Shown here: piece after piece, positions 53,401-63,500 of the stretch
Layout: the number at the start of each line of letters is the position of its first letter
Position numbering within the stretch: the stretch's first letter is position 1
Source: Actinostola sp. cb2023
Lineage: Eukaryota > Cnidaria > Anthozoa > Actiniaria > Actinostolidae
DNA: 64,000 nucleotides
NCBI GenBank assembly: GCA_033675265.1
Contig: JAUJYZ010001512.1
Span: forward strand, 402,501-466,500
Reading direction: 5' to 3'
Made by a program: the position numbers and the translations under genes
Notes under the pieces: model-generated
The model's database searches: none
Told to the model about the DNA's origin: nothing
Seen by the model: the letters and a program-made list of their open reading frames with translations, nothing else

Positions 53401-56400
53401 CCAAAACCTTGGAAATTCGGTGGAAATAGTATCCAAAAGATCAGTGGAAATTCGGTGGAAATAGTATCCCAAACCTTGGAAATTCGGTGGAAATAGTATC
53501 CAAAAGATCAGTGGAAATTCGGTGGAAATAGTATCCAAAAGATCAGTGGAAATTCGGTGGAAATAGTATCCAAAGCCTTGGAAGTTCGTTGGGAATTCGT
53601 TAGACATTCAATTTACAACAAATTTCCAATGCATTTCCAAGGTTGTTAGAGCGCGCGTTTTGTTGTACTTACTGTGAATGGTTTTTGAACCGAGGCATCT
53701 ATAGTATCATTGTTGTTCTGCCTTAATAATATCCAAGTAATGACATAAATATAAACACCACAACCTAGCTTAAGAGCAGATCTAAAACAAGAAAATATCA
53801 ACATTAATATGTGTGTAGGTAAAACAGGCACTCGGTGCAACATCGCGAGCAATATTACCGGCATTATAATATACATGAAAAAAATACTCGATTCTGATTG
53901 GCTTAGAGCAGTGCAGTTGAAAAGTAATTTGCACTGCAGTGCAAATTACCTTTAATATGCACTGCAGTGCAAATTACTTTTTTTTTCATGAATATTATTA
54001 ATTGGTAATCATACGATTTCTCGTTCAATTTGGAATAATTTGCACTCGTGTGTTTTTCAAAGAGCTCAAATTGCACTCGCCCTACGGGCTCGTGCAATTT
54101 TGATACTCTTTGAAAAACACACTCGTGCAAATTATTTCCAAATTGAACTCGAAACCGTATGATTACCTCTACTTATTGCGTGCAGTACTGCAAGTACGAT
54201 TACACGCTGTTTTCGCTCCTTTACCCTGGTGGTAGCTCAGAATCGACAAACGACAGACAGACTTATGGAATCAGTCTAGATCACACTGTACTTCACATAT
54301 TTGTTACAACAATTGCAGAGGACACACGCTGTAATCATATTGCGTGCAATATTGGGCCGCACAATGCTGCACTGTGTCTCTGTAACCTTTACTTTTAATA
54401 TTCAGCTTTGGAACTTGGCGGCTTATTGTAGGTCGTAACAACAAAACAAGAAGATATCAACACTACAAACGAATAGAATAAAACAAGCCTAAAGAACGAG
54501 AAAGTTATCGTATCATAAAACAGGAAAAGAGAGTTAAGCACCAGGACGACGACGTCGAGGACGACGAAGTTCGAATAAAGTGTTTTGTTGTCTGTTGTTT
54601 TCATAATTGTTTCTTTTTCCGTGTTTTCACTGAATTTGCGCCGCCTTTCACGAATGACATCGTCTTTTTGTGGTCCGGTTGACTGAAAACCACTATCCGT
54701 ACAAATAAAGGTGCGGTAATACGAGCAACAAAATCGTGCAACTTGTCGCGCAACATTTTCAGATTGTTGCGTTGCAAGTTGCAGAGCAATGTTTCTCGTA
54801 TTACCATCGTTCTCGCAACTTGTTGCGCAACAAATTAAATTTGCGGTCATTTGTTGCAGGTTGCAAAACTTTGTTGCATGAAGTAGAAAGAGCTTCTACT
54901 TTGCGCAACAAAGTTTTGCAACCTGCAACACGAAAATGTGTTGCGCGACAAGTTGCGCGAACGGTGGTAATACGAGATACGTTGCTCTGCAACTTGCAAC
55001 GCAACAATGTTGCGCGACAAGTTGCATGATTTTGTTGCCCGTATTACTGCACCTTAATGAACTAACGTTCTCGTTCTCTTTGCGTCGTCAAACATAGGTA
55101 TTTCACGTCGTTGTTTAGCACAGAACGCCTGGAGTTGAGACCAAATTGAGCTCATTTCATACATTCCAACAAGAAGTTATTGAAAGTTGTAATTAGCGCT
55201 ATTGTTTCTCTGACGTCGTCGTCGTCCATTCCGTCCTCGATGCCAAAGGTCCCCTGCCTCGAACCCAGTCGCTTCTTCGGAGGGGAAGGGGAGGGGGAGG
55301 GACGAGAAAGCGAAAAGAACTGGGGAGCAAAGCACCATGGGAAGGGTTTAGAGGGGATCCCCTTCCCCTCCGAAGAAGCGACTTGGTACGAGGCAGAAAG
55401 GTCCCTATTCTGGGGCTCTCCACTGGATATAAGAATGTACGAAAAACAACACTTTTGTACAAACTATTATACAAACTAAAAGAAGAATTCCCCGCAATTT
55501 TGTCACGGAGGGGGGAGGGGTACGATGGATATGACGCAATAGTATGGAATCCGGATTGATATAGATATCCCCAACCTCAAGGGGAGTGGGGACGGGGATG
55601 GTCGAAATGAAACCACATGATTGTACAAGTAAGTTCCGGAGTTATGTCACAAGTACAGTCAGTTATATAATTCATATGTTTTGGGGAAATCCGTCTACAA
55701 GATCAAATCCGTTCTTTCGTAAATGCGTCTCGCAAGGAATATGTCGCAACTGGCAGGTTTTTTTTTACATTCTTAGAATAGCAGTGATCTTATACTCTTA
55801 TATCCGGCATCGGAAACAGTAACCTTGACCCTGGGCTAAGACATGCGAATGCTTAGCTATGTTGGACAGCAGTGAACCACACATTTCCACGAACTGTTTA
55901 ATACTTGCAGAAAGATTGTTCAGCAGTTTTTTTCGTTCCAACAAAAAGACTTTTAGAAAACTTATTTGTTCGATAGTTTTGTTCAGTTAAAACGATTCTT
56001 ATGCTAAACACTCGACAGTACCGTGATCCATCGCAGTACAAGAAATAATCAGTTTATGTAAGCAGCTTAGCAATCGAGGGAAGAGAGCGTCTGCATCTTT
56101 TCTGAAGGCCTCTGGAGCCATTTCAATTGAACTTTATTCTATGCTGAACAACGAAACCATGCAAAGGTTTTCTACTTATTACAAAGTAAAGTGAATTGAA
56201 CATGATATAAAAGGATAAAAATAAGATAAGAGTTCACCAAAAGTTGTTATATTAATGGCTCATTTTTCAGCAAACATAATAAATCATTCAGAAGCGTAAA
56301 GAAACATCAACCGGTAACTAGAGGTAGCTATAGTCTTGGCATTGAATGCTTGATTGGTTTAGGAGTCTGTTCAAAGTCTTTTCTTGACAACAGGACACAC

Positions 56401-57819
56401 ATAATTTGGAACACTGCCATGGAGTGCGCATTAACGCTTTGAAATAAAGCTGATCAATCTTTGTAGAACCAATTAGACAGGCATTTTATTTTAGTAATTA
56501 CTCTCCTTATATTACGTTTTAAACAAAAAGAAAAATATTCGCAAACAATGGCGTTAATACACTAAATGTATTTAATGTATTTAGTTTGGTTTTACTTTGA
56601 AGGGAAATCATTTCATTTTCAGACGAAGGTCAGAAACTCGAAGACGGATTTCCGGAAATCCACCGAGAAGAAACCCCCTCAGTACTTATGCAAACTGGGG
56701 TCATAGGTTGATACAGGACTGTACTCGTTTTTTGTTTCATCCCTAGCCATGTAGAGACCGTCGCATAGATCAGCCTCAAGTACATCGATAGCATTGATAA
56801 AGAAACGACAACTTTGTTAATAAAGTTCGACAAACAATACAGCATATTTTAAATAAACATACCATCATCGATACCATCGTGTGAGATAAAGTTACCAACA
56901 CGCCATGTCACATGTATGTAGTTTTACTTTCGAAGTACGACTTTCCTGCAGATACGTACCTCCATGGAAATGCTACATTTTTGTATTCTCTTTTAAACGT
57001 AGTTGTTCCAAGACTAACGTGACTTCGTTAACAAAACACAATGTCGTGTTTAGACAAGGACATGTTGCGTAAGCCAAATGAAATATATTTGTACAAACGT
57101 TTGGCCTTAAAAATATTGTCTGCCAAACAGTTATTGGTAGCTTTGTTTTCATTGAAAAATAGTAATTGTAAAAAAGAAACAATTTTAGGTAATACAATTA
57201 TTATTGTATTTTCAAGCTGAACCTATTCTATTTGATAAGTGATGCATAGCATACCATACCTTATAGCCCCTAACTCTAACACATCTTTTGCTCTTCTAGC
57301 AACATGAGGCATTAAAGATAAGTGACTGATCTCCACCATAGGCCAAAAGAAACTAAATAGAGAAGTCAATACACCGTAGTATGTCACAAGCATCCATTCC
57401 TCCACATTTTCTCCACAAAGTAAGCAACGCGAATACAAGAACGGCCATACTAATGCAATTCCCGCGCAACCAACCAAGTGCCAGATCTTCCTGTTACCGT
57501 AACGTTCTCCAACTTTCTTTGAGATTTGCTTATCGCAGGCATAGCCAATGAACGGTGTGGATATAGCGTCAGCAACTTGTGAAGCAAGAAAAATGTAGCC
57601 TACGTTGACGGAGCTTAGTTTTGCGACTTTAGTAAAGTAAATGATGATATAGCTGAACCAAGCTTGTATACATAAGTCATTGAAGACATGACCAACACCG
57701 TAGCAAAGTTTTTGTTTGAGAGGCGTTTTGTCCTTTTTTCTTCCAGATTTGTTTCGTCCAAGGCATTTCGTCATTACAACCTGATTGAGCGGCTGAAGGA
57801 ACGACAAGCACTTCTCCAT
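47493..57819 (-). CDS. MFSD12-like transporter, paralogue 4 (536 aa)
   Basis: Exons in transcript order: 57819-57260, 53781-53673, 52016-51923, 51730-51594, 50427-50335, 49906-49814, 49683-49510, 48991-48891, 48031-47886 and 47596-47493; total 1611 bp, exact frame. It is the most MFSD12-like member: YGVGHVFNDLCIQAWFSYII, VADAISTPFIGYACD, YGNRKIWHLVG, ISHLSLMPHVA, LKTPDLY, SSGIIYAGMAFVDK. The central loop is short (~45 aa), unlike paralogues 1 and 2. Twelve TM segments are expected. The tail is acidic (ELEEDYDYDYDE) and ends RSTDV. The start could also be the ATG at 57774 (MTKCLG). By family it may export or import cysteine or another small solute across lysosome-related membranes; inference only. 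Confidence 0.9.
48073..48870 (-). repeat. 79-bp tandem repeat of the exon 9 acceptor of paralogue 4
   Basis: About ten units carry, on the minus strand, CTTCTGCTTTTCTATAG| followed by the first ~36 bases of exon 9 (CCCGACTGTATAGAATGTAG, GACTACGTCAGGA). The functional junction at 48031 is the last of the series. Unit starts at 48073, 48152 and 48231 give the 79-bp period. Confidence 0.93.
49021..49362. repeat. (GGGAGAGA)-type purine-rich repeat
   Basis: Polypurine tract of about 340 bp in intron 7 of paralogue 4, with polypyrimidine on the transcribed strand. The ORFs across it are artefacts. Confidence 0.95.
50005..50160 (+). mobile_element. SINE-like element with conserved 3' module
   Basis: A box-B-like GTGGGTTCGAA is followed by (ATA)n, then CTTTATTTATATAGCGCTTT and TTACAAAGCACTTTACAA. 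From memory, this tail resembles one shared by many marine-animal SINEs. It lies in intron 5 of paralogue 4. Confidence 0.5.
50463..51588. repeat. 21-bp minisatellite CAATGTTCCATTCTATTGTTA
   Basis: About 40 copies fill intron 4 of paralogue 4, varying mainly between TTCC and GGTCC. The array is split by a MITE at 50884-51096. The minus-strand unit contains ACATT|GTAACAATAGAAT, similar to the real exon 4 donor TACATT|GTATGTGAATAG at 51594. Long ORFs in all frames are artefacts. Confidence 0.93.
50884..51096. mobile_element. Harbinger-like MITE with TTA duplication
   Basis: The ends GGGTGCGGACACACGGTGCA and TGCACCATGTGTCCGCACC are inverted, flanked by TTA on both sides within the minisatellite, whose unit ATTGTTACAATG is restored when the insert and one TTA are removed. 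The interior is rich in TTGC/GCAA. Confidence 0.8.
52120..53590. repeat. 32/35-bp minisatellite in intron 2 of paralogue 4
   Basis: Two alternating units share AAATTCGGTGGAAATAGTAT followed by CCAAAAGATCAGTGG (35 bp) or CCAAAACCTTGG (32 bp). About 43 copies with some truncated units (52397-52420, 52752-52775). Confidence 0.95.
53816..54392. mobile_element. Nested MITEs: Harbinger-like ends around a fold-back element
   Basis: CACTCGGTGCAACATCGCGA near 53830 and CAATGCTGCACTGTGTCTCT near 54363 resemble the ends of the 50884 element. Between them, ATTCTGATTGGCTTAGAGCA (53892) and a ~170-bp palindrome around 54083 (AAACACACTCGTGCAAATTA and mirror) form a separate fold-back element whose inverted copy is at 59795-60065. 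Confidence 0.6.
54541..55245. repeat. Dispersed repeat (family B), copy interrupted by a MITE
   Basis: The two halves (54541-54708 and 55057-55245) match 30574-30900 in order, for example TTCGAATAAAGTGTTTTGTT and GAGCTCATTTCATACATTCC. The insertion is the MITE at 54709-55056. Confidence 0.75.
54709..55056. mobile_element. Harbinger-like MITE with TAA duplication
   Basis: The ends AGGTGCGGTAATACGAGCAA and TGCCCGTATTACTGCACCT are inverted, flanked by TAA. The 348-bp body is almost wholly palindromic and rich in GTTGC/GCAAC. The copy at 30574 acts as a near empty site. Confidence 0.85.
55250..55402. mobile_element. Small TIR element
   Basis: TGCCTCGAACCCAGTCGCTT at 55256 and the mirror AAGCGACTTGGTACGAGGCA at 55377 bound a ~140-bp GC-rich, non-coding element with an inner CCCCTTCCCCTCCGAAG mirror. 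Confidence 0.7.
56679..56811 (-). CDS. Candidate alternative terminal exon of paralogue 4
   Basis: After an aacaaag acceptor this exon reads (S)CRFFINAIDVLEADLCDG, then LYMARDETKNEYSPVS and TYDPSLHKY before TGA. The acidic, hydrophilic sequence looks like a cytosolic tail. Its phase (one base needed) fits exon 1 of paralogue 4 (phase 2), giving a 230-aa protein with about four TM segments. There is no room for the other exons between them. No PDZ-type end. It could instead be chance or a relic. Confidence 0.3.
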
Positions 57820-60597
57820 ATTTCCTCCAACTTCTTGAGTTATGTCCGCTTGGCTTGAAGACCAGAGCGTAAAAGAACAACGAGTTAATAATTGATAATT
57901 TTGGACGAAACTTGAGTCGAACCATCAACATATATGGTGGTCTGACAGCTGATCATATCGACATACATGCTATAAGAAACTTTTATACATTCTAAAATTC
58001 CACGATTAAAAAATTGTATACAAATACAACTGAAAACCCCGCGAGATATGGACTTTGACCGTTACAATCTCTCGATCACAAAATATTTACAGCTGATATT
58101 ATGAACCTAACGCCGTGACTCTCGACCTACCGTGAGCCGTGAGTCTTCGGTCTTTTCAGTCTTTTAGATTCTACTTTTATAAAGCAAATCGTCCGCTGGC
58201 TCCAGGATTATGCCTACTGGTTTTTCCCTGTATTGATGTCTGTATTGGTGGTTTTCAAGATCTGCATTTATAATTTCTCGACTCACGTAATAATCCCCAA
58301 GCGATGTGCTCGCTTAAAACGCTCTGAATTTCAAATTTTAACGCAAGATGTTTGAAGATCAACTAGACAGCTACAAGGTCTAACCTCTGTCAAGCCAGGC
58401 GATGAAGACTGCTTCAGCCGAAGGGAAAAGCCTTTTCAAGATTCCCGAACAAAGAGTTCGCTCGTTCGGCTTGTCATATGATTTCATCAGCTTGTTTTCT
58501 ATAAAAAAACATATGTCAAGAGATATCCCCACGGGGTAGGGGTTCTTGACAATAAAATATATTATAACAGAAAAGAGTTTTCAGCGTATTATCCACATAT
58601 ATTTACTAGATGGACGAAAATTTGTACATTTTAGAAGCGCTTGACTTAATCTTGAGCAGAAATAAGTAAATAGAGTGATAACGAGTTGTATTCAAAACAT
58701 AACGACTCTCTCACTCCTCCCAGACCTATTGTTTCGCTTCACGATCGATTTCACTTTGTAACGTGACGTCATATGTCACGCGCTTCGCACCAAACACAAG
58801 AACAATGGGATAGAGCATGAATCTCTCGCTAGGAAACACAAACACTTCAACAACAATCTCAATTCAAATGAACGCTTTTAGTCTCCCTGAAGACATCAAG
58901 TTTTTAAACGATACAAAATTCTGTACTGCTCAGAAACTAGTACATTTTAGACATTTCACGTGACACGCTTCAGCCAATCACGGTTGAATGGGCGCGTCTC
59001 CGTTGCATGTGATCGAACGCCCATCACGAACTACCGGGCTCATGAAACTTTAATACAAAGCGATTTCTGCTTTATCGAAAACAAGGCAGAGATATTAAAA
59101 CTTTTCTTGATATGTCCTCTTTTATTTTACCCACTGAAATCGAATTGCTGATCCGAAAGCGCGGCGTGTTTTTTTAGGGGATTATTACAATATCGACTGT
59201 TAGTACAACGAGTCCATATCGCTAACCAAATAAATAAAAACAAACATTACGTTTGCTACTACATTACATTCACTTTCTTTGGTGCGCAACTGAAAATTCA
59301 CAAATTGATTTTTGCGCTATATTAGTTAACGAGTCCATATAATAAATTACGTTTTACTGCATTATTACTTTCTTTGATGTGTGTGAGGTTATTTTTAAAA
59401 AATGTTAACATTGTGTGAGGTTATTACTGATGTTAACATTGGTTAGGTGTCCCGATCGGCAAAAGGCGCTCAAGCGATCAGCACGATTATATGGAAACGC
59501 AAAAGATCGGGATAGCGATACGGATAGGATCGATACGGATAGAACCGAGGTCCATCCAGATCATTTACGATCGACGCTTGAATATATTTTTATGGAAATC
59601 AGAAGCTACACAGTGTCAGCAGTGATACCCCTAGTATTCTCGTGACCGGATATAAGCTGCTGCTGTAATTTGCATAACGCGAAGCGAGCTATTCATGTCC
59701 TCTGCTACCCGGCTGGGTTCCAAAGGCCGAGGAGTGGGGGTCGGGAGAGATTGGGGGAGAGAGGGCTCTGCTGCCATAGGCCACTGATTTATTAGTAGAG
59801 GTAATCATACGGTTTCGAGTTCAATTTGGAAATATTTTGCACGAGTGTGTTTTTCAAAGAGTATCAAAATTGCACGAGCCCGCCCGTAGGGCGAATGCAA
59901 TTTGAGCTCTTTGAAAAACACACGAGTGCAAATTATTCCAAATTGAACGAGAAATCGTATGATTACCAATTAATAATATTCATGAAAAAAAAAAGTAATT
60001 TGCACTGTTTTCAACTGCACTATACTCTAAGCCAATCAGAATCGAGTATTTTTTCCATGTATATTATTCCCGGGATTATTATGGCGAAAAGTGTTTCGAT
60101 ACATAGTTTGTTGGTTTGTTTGTTTTTCTGGGGGAGAGCGGAGCTCTACACATTGTGAATATTGAATAAATTCTCAATAAAAGGAAACAAAGCTCAATAA
60201 CACAACAGTGATTTCGGTATAGTTTGGTAATGTGCAATATAACGTTGTGTCAGCACTTAACACTTTCTCCCCTGCAGGGAGGGGATTAAGAGAACTGACA
60301 CTGAAAAGCAGGCTAACTTGGTACACGTTAAAACCCATCTGTGCAACACTGTCAAGAATTGTTCAACGGAAACGTTATTCAGTAGAAAGCAACAAATCTG
60401 CTCACAGTCTTGGTCCTACTCCCTCGTTCTACTACCCTGCGAGAAAAAGGAAACCTCTGCTCGCAGGGTATCGTTCTTCCTGGATCGTTCTACTAGCGAC
60501 AATGAGAAATTTGCTCGTAACTTCATTCTTCCATGCTATAAACTTCCAGTCTTTTGGAATAAACAACTTTTCCAGTTTTCAAAAACTTGAATTAACT
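57820..60597. other. Region upstream of paralogue 4 and downstream of paralogue 5
   Basis: I see no exon. It contains the fold-back element at 59795-60065 and AT-rich DNA. The promoter of paralogue 4 is expected just above 57820 but no clear core element is visible. Confidence 0.5.
59795..60065. mobile_element. Fold-back element, inverted copy of 53866-54170
   Basis: GTAATCATACGGTTTCGAGT, TTTTTCAAAGAGTATCAAAA and CCAATCAGAATCGAGTATTT match the 53.9-54.2 kb element in reverse complement. The internal palindrome centres near 59887. Confidence 0.75.
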
Positions 60598-63500
60598 TCA
60601 CAGGTCTGTTGAACGTAGAGACGGCATCTGTTTGTAAATGTGCACCGACTCATCATCCTCTTTCTCGGAGGTGGAATCGTCTTCCACGGGCTCATCAACA
60701 AGCTGTTGAAGTTGTGCGCTCACTGACGACCGTGCAGATAACCCACCAACAACGAATGAGTCATACGAGAAAACTACGACCTTCTCTGCCGCTAAAGGAA
60801 CTCCTTCTACCGTCTTACACAAAGACGAGGTTGATGGACGATCTGAAGAAGGCAGTACGGTGGCCATTAATGGTACGCTTTCCATTCTACGTATAACGCG
60901 CGTTAGTACCGGGACACTTTGACTGCGGGTGCTTTTTATCTTCAGGATGCCTGATGTTTGGTTAGCAACATCGTAATGCTGTAGTGATAAGGTCTCGTCT
61001 TCTTCATTAACGGTATAGATACTGTCTGTAGGTCGAAGGATTGACGGGCTAACGCTGTCGGTCTGAGTGGAGTTGTCTTCTCGTTTGGCTGGGTAAAAAC
61101 GATACACAATGCATTAGTCTGGATCAACACATTCCTGATACATTCTACGGGGCGCTCTTCATTTGGCCGCATTGCTCGGTCTATCCGCTGACCTCAATGA
61201 TTCAAGCAGCCGCCATCTTGTAATCGGACAGGACGCAGTAAATTAAAACGACTACCTTCAAGCAAGGCCACGATTTCCAGGTCTATACACAGGCAGCCTG
61301 CGCGTCTTTTAATGGGTTTCCTGTGGTGGTAGAGCGCGCATGCGCAATACGTATTATATCGGGCTCCCTGTGCTTAGTAAAGTACCATATTATGTTGGGC
61401 TCCCTGTGTGCGTCCCGCAAGACGCGCCCGCAGAGGGTGCATATTGAAACAAGTTTCACAGAGTTTCACTACTACATTGCTGCGGGCGCGTCTTCCGGGA
61501 CGCGCACAGGGAGCCCAACATAGTACATTTCTATGCACAGGAAGCCCAACCTAATACATATTGCGCGCGCGCTCTACCACAGGGAACCCATATAAAAAAG
61601 ACGCACGCACACAAATAAATGTTAATTTTATTTATTATAATTAATAGCCTCAGAAGCAATGATTGGGCTGCCTGTGGTCTATACAGACCGAACTCAGTAG
61701 TGTGTCCCACTTCATGACACTTTTGCGCGACTATCGCGTGCTGGATTACGATACTGTACCTGTATCCTTGCAAGAAATCATGACAGTGGTCTTAAAACCA
61801 AACACGACCATGACAAGAGCGAGAGTAGTCATCACGGCTGGTGTTAGTGTGAACACTAAACGAGCATAATCAGCGCAGCGAGAACAGCCACCACTGTAAC
61901 AAACAAATACACATAACTCAAACACGACGACGCAGTAGTTTCACATCTTAGACGTGGCAGCGTGTTTAATATACTTTCTCTGACTCCTATTTTGAATCAC
62001 TGCTCGTACCAGTCTTACTCCTACTTGGTTCTACCACAGGTAACCCACTATTAGAGATATAAGTGTGTTCTACATACCCATTGCCAACGTTTGGATAGTT
62101 TGTCTGTATCACTACGACAATGAGTCCAACAAACAGTTTTTCGAAGAAGCCCAAGGCCGAGTAAATGAACTCACTGGATACCTTAATAAATAAACATTCC
62201 GATAAGCACATACGGGACATGTTGTAAATGAACTCACTGGATACCTTAATAAATAAACATTCCGATAAGCACATACGGGACATGTTGTAAATGAACTCAC
62301 TGGATACCTTAATTAATAAACATTCCGATAAGCACATACGGGACATGTTGTAAATGAACTCACTGGATACCTTAATAAATAAACATTCCGATAAGCACAT
62401 ACGGGACATGTTGTAAATGAACTCACTGGATACCTTAATTAATAAACATTCCGATAAGCACATACGGGACATGTTGTAAATGAACTCACTGGATACCTTA
62501 ATAAATAAACATTCCGATAAGCACATACGGGACATGTTGTAAATGAACTCACTGGATACCTTAATAAATAAACATTCCGACCTTAATAAATAAACATTCC
62601 GATGAACTCACTGGAATAAGCACATACGGGACATTTTGTAAATGAACTCACTGGATACCTTAATTAATAAACATTCCGATAAGCACATACGGGACATTTT
62701 GTACATGAACTCACTGGATACCTTAATAAATAAACATTCCGATAAGCACATACGGGACATGTTGTAAATGAACTCACTGGATACCTTAATTAATAAACAT
62801 TCCGATAAGCACATACGGGACATTTTGTAAATGAACTCACTGGATACCTTAATTAATAAACATTCCGATAAGCACATACGGGACATGTTGTAAATGAACT
62901 CACTGGATACCTTAATAATTAAACATTCCGATAAGCACATACGGGACATGTTGTAAATGAACTCACTGGATACCTTAATACGGGACAAATGAAAACATTC
63001 CGATAAGCACATACGGGACATGTTGTAAATGAACTCACTGGATACCTTAATTAATAAACATTCCGATAAGCACATACGGGACATGTTGTAAATGAACTCA
63101 CTGGATACCTTAATAAATAAACATTCCGATAAGCACATACGGGACATTTTGTACATGAACTCACTGGATACCTTAATAAATAAACATTCCGATAAGCACA
63201 TACGGGACATGTTGTAAATGAACTCACTGGATACCTTAATAAAAATAAACATTCCGATAAGCACATACGGGACATTTTGTAAATGAACTCACTGGATACC
63301 TTAATAAATAAACATTCCGATAAGCACATACGGGACATGTTGTAAATGAACTCACTGGATACCTTAATAAATAAACATTCCGATAAGCACATACGGGACA
63401 TTTTGTACATGAACTCACTGGATACCTTAATTAATAAACATTCCGATAAGCACATACGGGACATGTTGTAAATGAACTCACTGGATACCTTAATAAATAA

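Noticed and set aside
56630..56845. 71-codon minus-strand ORF (MLYCLSNFINKVVVSL...)
   Set aside because: It is out of phase with exon 1 of paralogue 4; the overlapping acidic frame (56679-56811) is the better candidate.
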